DNA of 64,000 nucleotides from Candidatus Microthrix subdominans (lineage in GTDB: Bacteria > Actinomycetota > Acidimicrobiia > Acidimicrobiales > Microtrichaceae), in contig JADJZA010000008.1 in the NCBI GenBank assembly GCA_016719385.1, positions 62,001-126,000 on the forward strand, written 5' to 3'. The notes below the pieces were generated by a model. It saw only the letters and a list, made by a program, of their open reading frames with translations. It did not search any database and was not told the DNA's origin. Of this stretch, positions 57,964 to 64,000 are shown in pieces (the stretch's first letter is position 1; every line of letters starts with the position of its first letter). Position numbers and translations under genes: made by a program.

Positions 57964-58980
57964 CTATGACACGTCGTGCCGTCGGTTCGCAGCGCCGCGG
58001 CCCCACAGCCAGAACGCCCCGGACACGAGATACGCCACCGCCACTCCGATCACCGTGTCCACGACCCGCTCGTCGAGCTTGACCTTCACGCCGTTGCGTT
58101 CGGCTTGGCCATAGAGGAGCGCCCACAGGATCAAGAACGACGTGAATGCCGGCGTGACGTACCAGCGGCTTGCCGACGTCGCCGCCATCGTCACGAGCAC
58201 CAACCAGAGCACGATGGCGATCGCCGGAGTGGGCAGGTCTGCAAGAAGGAGGAGCGCCGCCGCCACCCCGCCCACGATCACCGAGATGACACGACCGATG
58301 CCTCGGGCGCTCAGCAGGTCCCAGGTTGGCCTGATCACCAGCAGGGTCGACCCCACCAGCCAGCCGACGAAGTCGACATCGAGAGCGAAGGCGACCAGCG
58401 TCGACACAGCTCCCGCAACCCCGAGGACCAGGCCGTAGCGCTTGGCCTCAGCCGGTGTCATCTGTGGCTGTTGAGGGACGTCGCCTTCGTATTCGGGCAG
58501 AACCAGGGCCCAGATGTATGAACCGATCGCTCCCAGAATCATGAGACCGGCGACCTTCGCCGAGTCTGCGATCCCCTGATAGGTCAGCCCAATCGCCGTC
58601 AGCGGCAGGATCACGCTGAGGGCCACAACCCCCGCCGGCTTCCACGCCGCAACCTGGGCTGCCAGGTACCCAACGACGAACATGCCGACGACAGCGAGCG
58701 GTACCCACACCGCCAGGATCGAGCCGAGCAGTATGGAGACTCCGAAGAGGACCCCAACGATGAGTACCGGCCTTCTGGCGTCGCGTTGCGGCGCAAGCCC
58801 GACAACCGCCGCAGGAACGGATCCGATCAGTAGGTACGTGCCGGTGAGGACCTCTCCGGCGAAGACCATGACGACTGCAACCAGTCCCATCGCCGCGCCG
58901 AACCCAGCGAATCGCCAGTTCCAAGCGATGCCACCTCGGATCACGTCGCGCTGCGCCCGATCCCAGCGGAACACGTTCAT
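57964..58980 (-). CDS. FUSC-like / aromatic acid exporter-like membrane protein
   Basis: A 338-residue protein with about ten hydrophobic segments in two sets separated by a short soluble loop (YEGDVPQQPQMTPAEAKRYG). LVIRPTWDLLSARGIGRVISVIVGG resembles the FUSC motif, where an Arg-rich turn precedes the second helical set. Likely an efflux or membrane-shaping protein; substrate unknown. Confidence 0.75.
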   Translation of the reverse strand: MNVFRWDRAQRDVIRGGIAWNWRFAGFGAAMGLVAVVMVFAGEVLTGTYLLIGSVPAAVVGLAPQRDARRPVLIVGVLFGVSILLGSILAVWVPLAVVGMFVVGYLAAQVAAWKPAGVVALSVILPLTAIGLTYQGIADSAKVAGLMILGAIGSYIWALVLPEYEGDVPQQPQMTPAEAKRYGLVLGVAGAVSTLVAFALDVDFVGWLVGSTLLVIRPTWDLLSARGIGRVISVIVGGVAAALLLLADLPTPAIAIVLWLVLVTMAATSASRWYVTPAFTSFLILWALLYGQAERNGVKVKLDERVVDTVIGVAVAYLVSGAFWLWGRGAANRRHDVS

Positions 58981-59033
58981 GTGGTGTTCTCCCCGCCTGA
59001 GCGATCAGCGGAGGTCAGGGTAGCGGTCGCTCG

Positions 59034-59485
59034 CTACGCCGTAGCGAACGCTCTCGAGGCGATGTGGTTCGGGCGGGGCGCGGTGCCGCCGAAGGGCTCG
59101 ACAAGCGCGTTGTCGACGGCGTTGTAACAGAAGAACGCGTTGGTGCGCGGCGCCGGGGTGATGTTGTCCGGTGAGCCGTGCATCACGTTGCAGTCGAAGA
59201 ACACGACCGACCCCGGGTCGCCCTCGAACACGTCCAGGCGGCCGCGTTCGGTGAGCCATGCCAGGTCGTCGTTCTGCGGGACCCCGTACGTCTGACGTTT
59301 CAGCGACGTGCGGTGGTTGTCGTCCGGCGAGGGTCGGCCTCAGAATCGGCCAGCTCGGCCAGGCAGGCGGTGATCGTTGCCGGGCCGATGACATCCTCGA
59401 TGACGACGAACCCGTCGGCGTCGAAGCGCTGCAGCTGCTCGGCGCTCAGCGGGCCGAGGCCGTGGGTCGGCTCGCCCCACAGCAC
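59034..59485 (-). pseudogene. ectD: Ectoine hydroxylase with its middle deleted
   Basis: The N-terminal piece (GPLSAEQLQRFDADGFVVIE) and the C-terminal piece (KRQTYGVPQNDDLAWLTE; FFDCNVMHGSPDN; NAFFCYNAVDNALVEPFGG) are both EctD, a 2-oxoglutarate dioxygenase making 5-hydroxyectoine. About 130 central codons, with the HxD iron ligands, are gone, and the join near 59335 is out of frame. The gene is 3' of ectC, as in normal ectABCD operons. No start upstream of GTG 59485 is evident. Confidence 0.8.
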
Positions 59486-59503
59486 GGGGTCCTTGTCGAC
59501 TTC

Positions 59504-59893
59504 TCAGTCGACGGTGAGCAGCGGGTAGACGCCGTTCTCGTCGTGGGTCTCGGCGCCGGTGCACGGAGGGTTGAAGGCGCACACCACCCGAAAGTCCTCG
59601 ATCACCCGCACGATGTGGCGGTCGTGCTGATCGAGGGCGTACATCACACCGGGGGTGATCTCGTGAACCTCGCCCGTGGCGCAGTTCTCGATCGTCGCCT
59701 TGCCCTCGATGCAGTACACGGCCTCGAAGTGATTCTGGTACTCCATCTCGGTCTCGGTGCCGGCGTACAGCACAGTGTCGTGCAGCGAGAAGCCCATCTT
59801 GTCGTCGGCGAGCAACAGGCGGCGCGACTTCCAGGTGTCGGCCCGCACGTCGCGTTCGGTGTTCTCCAGGTCGGCGAGGTTGCGAACGATCAT
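59504..59893 (-). CDS. ectC: L-ectoine synthase
   Basis: A 129-residue cupin that closes N-gamma-acetyl-diaminobutyrate to ectoine. MIVRNLADLENTERDV, MEYQNHFEAVYCIEGKA (metal His/Glu) and YALDQHDRHIVRV are family motifs. ATG overlaps the ectB stop (ATGA). Complete. Confidence 0.95.
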   Translation of the reverse strand: MIVRNLADLENTERDVRADTWKSRRLLLADDKMGFSLHDTVLYAGTETEMEYQNHFEAVYCIEGKATIENCATGEVHEITPGVMYALDQHDRHIVRVIEDFRVVCAFNPPCTGAETHDENGVYPLLTVD

Positions 59894-61287
59894 GAGCGGT
59901 CTCCAATCGTCTGTGGGTCGCGGGTGAGCAGCTCGGCACTCTCGGCGTCGACGACAGCCTCGACCGACGCCTCGAGGATGTGCAGGCCCGCTTCGAGTAG
60001 TTCGGTCGCAATGACGAGCGGGGGCAGGATCTTGACGACCTGGCTGTTGAAGCCGGCGGTCTCGATCAGCAGGCCCCGGTCGAAGGCCTCTGCGGCGATG
60101 CGGCCGGCCATCTCGGGGTCGAGGCACTCGATGCCCTGGATCAGGCCACGGCCACGCACGTCCTCGAACACGCCGGGGTGAGCCTCGGCCAGCGCCTCGA
60201 GGTGTTTGGTGACCAATGCTGCCTTGGCGTCGACCTGCTTGGTCAGCTCGTCGTCGGCCCAGAAGTGTTCGAGGGCGGCGGTGCCGGTGACGAAGGCGGA
60301 GTTGTTGCCCCGGAACGTGCCGTTGTGCTCGCCCGGCTCCCACACGTCGTAGCGGGGCTTGATGAGCACGAGGGCCAGGGGCAGGCCCGAGCCGCTGATC
60401 GACTTGGACAAGCAGACGATGTCGGGCTCGATGCCCATCTCCTCCCAGGAGAAGAAGGGGCCGGTGCGGCCGCAGCCCACCTGGATGTCGTCGATGATCA
60501 ACAGGATGCCGTGCTCGCGGCACAGCTCGGCCAGGCGCTGGATCCAGCGGACCGATGCGGGGTTGATGCCGCCCTCGGCCTGAACGGTCTCGAGGATGCA
60601 GGCGGCCGGAAGGCCGACGCCGCTGCCGCCGTCGGTCAGGTACTGGTCGAGAAACGCAATCGTGTCGACCGAGTCGTCGGTGACGTAGGAGTCGAACGGC
60701 ATGGCGACCGTGTTGGTCAGCGGCACGCCTGCACCGCTTCGCTTGACTGCGTTGCCCGTGATGGCCAGCGACCCCAGCGTCATGCCGTGGAAGGCGTTGG
60801 TGAAGCTGATGATCGAGTCGCGGCCGGTGGCCTTTCGGGCCAGCTTCAGCGCCGACTCGACGGCGTTGGTTCCGGTCGGGCCGGGGAACATCACCTTGTA
60901 GTCGAGACCGCGGGGCTCAAGGACCAGCCGCTCGAAGGTCTCGAGGAACGTGCGTTTGGTCGTCGTGTGCGTATCGAGGCTGTGCATCACCCCGTCTCCC
61001 GCCAGGAACTCGATCAGTGCCTCCTTGATCACCGGGTGGTTGTGGCCGTAGCTGAGGGCACCGGCGCCGGCGAAGAAGTCGATGTAGGTGCGACCTGCGG
61101 TGTCGGTCTGCGTGGATCCCGTTGCGGAGACGAACTCGGTCGGCCAGGAACGGCAATAGGAACGCACCTCAGACTCGCGCCGGTCGTAGATGCCGGGCGT
61201 CGCAGCGCCGGAAGCGGCACCGTTGGTCATCGCCGTGGCGGAATCGGAACCGTTGGTCGGTTGAATTGTGGGTTCGGAGATACTCAT
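59890..61287 (-). CDS. ectB: Diaminobutyrate-2-oxoglutarate transaminase
   Basis: A 465-residue class III aminotransferase: FPGPTGTNAVESALKLARK, DIQVGCGRTGPFFSWE, and the PLP Lys in CLSKSISGSGLPLALV. It converts aspartate semialdehyde to diaminobutyrate. The N-terminus is about 35 residues longer than I would expect. Start ATG 61287 has AGGTGA 8 bases before it. Confidence 0.95.
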   Translation of the reverse strand: MSISEPTIQPTNGSDSATAMTNGAASGAATPGIYDRRESEVRSYCRSWPTEFVSATGSTQTDTAGRTYIDFFAGAGALSYGHNHPVIKEALIEFLAGDGVMHSLDTHTTTKRTFLETFERLVLEPRGLDYKVMFPGPTGTNAVESALKLARKATGRDSIISFTNAFHGMTLGSLAITGNAVKRSGAGVPLTNTVAMPFDSYVTDDSVDTIAFLDQYLTDGGSGVGLPAACILETVQAEGGINPASVRWIQRLAELCREHGILLIIDDIQVGCGRTGPFFSWEEMGIEPDIVCLSKSISGSGLPLALVLIKPRYDVWEPGEHNGTFRGNNSAFVTGTAALEHFWADDELTKQVDAKAALVTKHLEALAEAHPGVFEDVRGRGLIQGIECLDPEMAGRIAAEAFDRGLLIETAGFNSQVVKILPPLVIATELLEAGLHILEASVEAVVDAESAELLTRDPQTIGDRS

Positions 61288-61444
61288 GATTGGAATCACC
61301 TGCTTGGGGAGTTGTTGGGAGCGGGCCGGATACTTCGTCGATGTCCAGGGCCCGCAGAAGCCCGAACATCGGATGCGACGATGAACCCCGTCGCATGCAC
61401 ACCACGGGGAGGCGCTGGCGTGCGCCCACCCCGGGCGGGCCTGG

Positions 61445-61894
61445 TTAGAGCGGCCCGATGCGGTAGCGGAGTTCCGGCGCGTGATCGCCGGGCGGAAAGT
61501 CGCCGTCTTCGAAGAGCTCTTCGACCTCGCACGCGGCGCCCCAGCGGTCGGCGGAGGCCCGGAACAGTCGGTCGGAAGCCTCGTTGTCCGGGGTGACGGT
61601 GGCGGCCAGGTGCCGGATCCGGGGAGGGGAGGGGCGATTGGCCACCTCGTCGAGCAGGCGTCCACCAAGGCCGCTGCCGCGGGCGGAGTCGGCTACTGCG
61701 ATCTGCCAGATGAAGAGCGTCTCGGGGTCAGTCGGAAGCCTGAAGCCCGTGACGAAACCGATCAGCTGGTCATCGAAGACCGCGACGGCGCAGGTGTCGG
61801 AGAAAAACTCGCCCAGCATGAGGTAGGCGTACGGCGAGTTGGGGTCAACGCTGATCTCGGCCAGAGCCCACATGTCCTGCGCATCGGATCGCAC
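61445..61894 (-). CDS. ectA: Diaminobutyrate acetyltransferase
   Basis: A GNAT-fold acetyltransferase: DPNSPYAYLMLGEFF, FIWQIAVADSARGSGLGGRLL (acetyl-CoA loop) and ATVTPDNEASDRLF are EctA motifs. From GTG 61894 it has 149 residues, but similarity (ITIRHPV) continues upstream of that codon with no ATG, GTG or TTG before an in-frame TGA at 61952. A non-standard start or an error is possible. First gene of ectABC. The gap 61895-62147 holds no other gene. Confidence 0.85.
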   Translation of the reverse strand: MRSDAQDMWALAEISVDPNSPYAYLMLGEFFSDTCAVAVFDDQLIGFVTGFRLPTDPETLFIWQIAVADSARGSGLGGRLLDEVANRPSPPRIRHLAATVTPDNEASDRLFRASADRWGAACEVEELFEDGDFPPGDHAPELRYRIGPL

Positions 61895-62147
61895 GGGATG
61901 CCGAATCGTGATCGAGTCGGCGGGTGTTGGACTTGGGGAAGAGATACCTGCTCACCACCTGGGGGTCGTGTGCCTCGGTGCGGGGGGTCGTACATGAGGC
62001 GACGCCCTCGAAGGTAGGAAGCCAGGACGCCAAGAGCAAAGCCAAGTGACCCATCTCACATGGTTGTAGTCTGAGTTGCGCTCAGGCTCCGGGTTGCCGC
62101 TGCTGCCGCCGTAATTCCCCGCCGAGGGGCGTCACCAAGCCTGACGG

Positions 62148-62801
62148 TTACTGACCGAGCCTGTCCCTTATCTGGACGTAGACCTCTGGTCCCACCAACG
62201 CGGTCAATTCTTCGGCGAGTGAATGGATCACCGTTGTTTCGCCGACGAAGGGCTCGGGTTCCTCGGTGCAGCACCATGCGATGGTGGAGTGTTCGGTGTC
62301 CCAGTCGCTGCGGTCCCACGGTCGGAGGACCTTGGTGCCGTCGGGGCGGGTTTCGGCGCGGAGTGGCAACTGCCAACACACCGATGGCTTCCAGACGGTT
62401 GGCGACTCCCCAGCGGCGATGGCGGCGAGGTGAAGCGCACATCCCTCCCCACCCTCAAACCCGGGACGGTTGAGGAAAATGCAGGCACCGTCGACCACCC
62501 GCGTGAGAGTGCGAGCATCGTCGGCGTAGATGCCGCCCTCATGGGCCTCGGCGTGGAACTGGAACATGGACGGCTCAAGAAACATCGCCAACGCCCCGGT
62601 GTTCATCGACTCTTCCTCATCGAGGAACCGGGTTCCGTGCGAACAGCAACCTTGGTTCAGATGCTCCGCGTCTGTTGGCAGAATCCCTTTGCAGCCGTTG
62701 CCCCAAATGCAGGTCCAGTTCGACGTCAGGAACGTTGCGTCGACGTCCCAAATCGTCCCGTCGATGGGATCTTCGAACCGCTCGTGTTGCTGCTCGTCCA
62801 A
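62148..62801 (-). CDS. Cysteine-rich hypothetical protein
   Basis: A 217-residue soluble protein with ten cysteines, several in short pairs: CIWGNGCKGI, QGCCSHG, ACIFLN, EGCALH, SVCWQL, AWCCTE. This suggests a Zn or Fe-S site. The conserved-looking DEEESMNTGALAMFLE is helical. Start is TTG 62801, with no better codon. I do not recognise the family with certainty. Confidence 0.68.
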   Translation of the reverse strand: MDEQQHERFEDPIDGTIWDVDATFLTSNWTCIWGNGCKGILPTDAEHLNQGCCSHGTRFLDEEESMNTGALAMFLEPSMFQFHAEAHEGGIYADDARTLTRVVDGACIFLNRPGFEGGEGCALHLAAIAAGESPTVWKPSVCWQLPLRAETRPDGTKVLRPWDRSDWDTEHSTIAWCCTEEPEPFVGETTVIHSLAEELTALVGPEVYVQIRDRLGQ

Positions 62802-62916
62802 GCTTTGAGAGTAGACGCTGGGCCGGGTGAGGGTGCACGGTGACCACTGGGTCTGCGTTGACGTTTCGGAATTGCAACACCTCAGGTTGCAGGAAAGGCC
62901 AAGGGCAGCACCGCGC

Positions 62917-63594
62917 TCAGGCTCCGGGCTGGGGTTGCTGCGTGCGTCGGTGGCGGAGACGGGCGCGCTGCGCAGGCGCCTCGACGGTGGGCTGCGTGGG
63001 CTGCTCTGCAGCCGACGGGGTGCCGGCTTCGCCGGTCGGGGTGGTCTTGGGTGTGCTGCCCGGATGGGCGGTGCGCGAGATGTCGTCGACGACGCGACGT
63101 GCCTCGATCAGCGCGGTCAGGTCGTCGGCCACCTGCTCGAGCGGATCGTGGCCATCGCCGGGTACGGCCGGCTCGGCGGCGTAGGCCCGACACAGTTCGG
63201 CGGCCACGTCCTCCGAGCGCCGAACCCGGCCATGGACCGCCATCAGCTCGCTGCGGCGGTCGCGCCGGGGGAGCGTGGTTGCCAGGGCGATGCGGTCGTC
63301 GAGCTCAACGGCGTGGTCCTCGAAGCGGGCGGCCATCTCGTCGAGCACGGTCGGGGCGCCCTTGCGGCGACGCATGGCGCGGGCCCGCTGGACGCCCCGC
63401 GAGGAGCGCACGACGCGGCGGTGCAGGTGGGCCGACGGGGTTGGCGCCGCCAACCACCACACCGGCGCTGTCGTGCGGCGCGACGGCACGGGGCGGTTGC
63501 GGCGGGTAGCGGCGGCCAGCGCCGCTGCGATCGACCCGACGATGAGCACGATCCAGAACACCGCCAGGATTGCCACGACCGTCCCGGCGCTCAC
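62917..63594 (-). CDS. Single-pass membrane protein, unknown
   Basis: A 225-residue protein: one N-terminal membrane helix (VVAILAVFWIVLIVGSIAAA), a basic linker, a helical cytoplasmic part (VLDEMAARFEDHAVELDDRI) and a disordered Pro/Thr/Gln-rich tail. GTG start at 63594. No enzymatic motif. Confidence 0.65.
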   Translation of the reverse strand: MSAGTVVAILAVFWIVLIVGSIAAALAAATRRNRPVPSRRTTAPVWWLAAPTPSAHLHRRVVRSSRGVQRARAMRRRKGAPTVLDEMAARFEDHAVELDDRIALATTLPRRDRRSELMAVHGRVRRSEDVAAELCRAYAAEPAVPGDGHDPLEQVADDLTALIEARRVVDDISRTAHPGSTPKTTPTGEAGTPSAAEQPTQPTVEAPAQRARLRHRRTQQPQPGA

Positions 63595-63636
63595 GCGTCG
63601 TCCCGTCCGCTCGTCTGGTTACAGGCCTTCATCCCG

Positions 63637-64000
63637 TCAGCCTACGGCGGTGGAACGGCGCGCAGTCTCGCGGCTTTGGTTATTCCAACCCTGCGGCCGG
63701 GGGCGAACATCGGGTGGCGGCGGCCAGGCTGAGGCCCACACGCCACCGACATGTTCCAGGCGACACCGATCGGCGTAACGGTCGATCCACGCCGCCACCG
63801 TGCTCAGCTCGTCGGCCAGCGCCTTGGTGAGTGCTTGGGTGGGCGGTTCGGGCTCTGGCCCGGCCTCGCCGAGGCGCCACGAGCCGTCGGGGTCGCACCA
63901 GCGCACCGCCACGCCAAACTCCAGCTCCACGGTGGTGCCGTCGGGGGTGGAGAATCGGATCAGCGACGGGGCCCGAAGCGTCGCGCAGCGCAGGCTGCGC
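63637..64000 (-). CDS. Hypothetical protein, 5' end beyond the window
   Basis: The leftward frame is open from the window edge: RSLRCATLRAPSLIRFSTPD, then GTTVELEFGVAVRWCDPDG and LADELSTVAAWIDRYADRCR. At least 121 codons. The beta-rich start and helical end are not enough to name a family. Confidence 0.5.
   Translation of the reverse strand, partial: RSLRCATLRAPSLIRFSTPDGTTVELEFGVAVRWCDPDGSWRLGEAGPEPEPPTQALTKALADELSTVAAWIDRYADRCRLEHVGGVWASAWPPPPDVRPRPQGWNNQSRETARRSTAVG

Noticed and set aside
1..64000. CRISPR arrays or rRNA genes
   Set aside because: No regularly spaced repeats and no rRNA-like stretches were seen.

Overview
The window is high-GC DNA packed with short-overlap operons, the style of an actinomycete. 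A WhiB-like protein (24730-24981), a qcrCAB/ctaE respiratory cluster with a di-haem QcrC, DUF2630, GTG/TTG starts and a CYP51 neighbourhood laid out as I remember it from Mycobacterium all point to Actinomycetota. An Acidimicrobiia-type organism is my best guess, but the sequence does not prove the class. The intact genes outside the island are aerobic and oxidative: three P450s, haem-copper oxidase, rubrerythrin/Fur, iron uptake and ectoine synthesis.

Layout. 1-11.9 kb: a sterol/lipid-type oxidation locus. A leftward arm (SDR, aldehyde dehydrogenase, SDR) faces a rightward arm (TetR, CYP123-like P450, SDR, CYP51 fused to a ferredoxin, SnoaL-like protein, HIBADH-like dehydrogenase, carboxymuconolactone-decarboxylase-like protein, amidohydrolase, unknown), with a perfect palindrome between them. 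12-16.5 kb: a membrane protein, an MBL-TetR-maleylpyruvate-isomerase-like operon, a MazEF-like toxin-antitoxin pair and a GH16 lipoprotein. 16.5-24 kb: a ferric-iron ABC transporter behind a DtxR-like iron box, a TauE/SafE permease, an SDR, Fur and rubrerythrin. 24.7-32.8 kb: a WhiB-like gene, then the respiratory chain as two divergent operons (ctaE-qcrC-qcrA-qcrB leftward; ctaG-ctaC-ctaD-ctaF rightward). 33.4-40.7 kb: a lipoprotein of hydrolase fold without its serine nucleophile, then an unusual cluster of Ntn-type amide hydrolase, degenerate ABC ATPase, YhgE/Pip-like membrane protein and glutamate decarboxylase. 40.7-45.8 kb: an ammonia-lyase-like PLP enzyme, a sulfatase, trpD and DUF2804.

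45.9-53.6 kb is an accessory island. It carries four same-oriented fragments of a tRNA-Met(CAT) gene (about 46.03, 49.50, 51.42 and 52.80 kb), with unrelated cargo between them: HigBA, a ClC channel gene split by a 652-bp foldback element, an unknown glycine-zipper protein and a scramblase-like protein. A second, broken copy of the higA 3' end lies at the far side, followed by VapBC. This looks like repeated accretion at one tRNA site and is the most interesting part of the window. No integrase gene is visible.

53.7-64 kb: SDR, LtrA-like protein, a HigBA pair whose toxin runs into about 240 bp of nearly pure G/C homopolymer (probably a sequence or assembly fault), a CYP153-like P450, an FUSC-like membrane protein, and a leftward ectABC operon whose ectD has lost its middle and whose ectA lacks an obvious standard start. 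Cysteine-rich and other hypothetical genes close the window.
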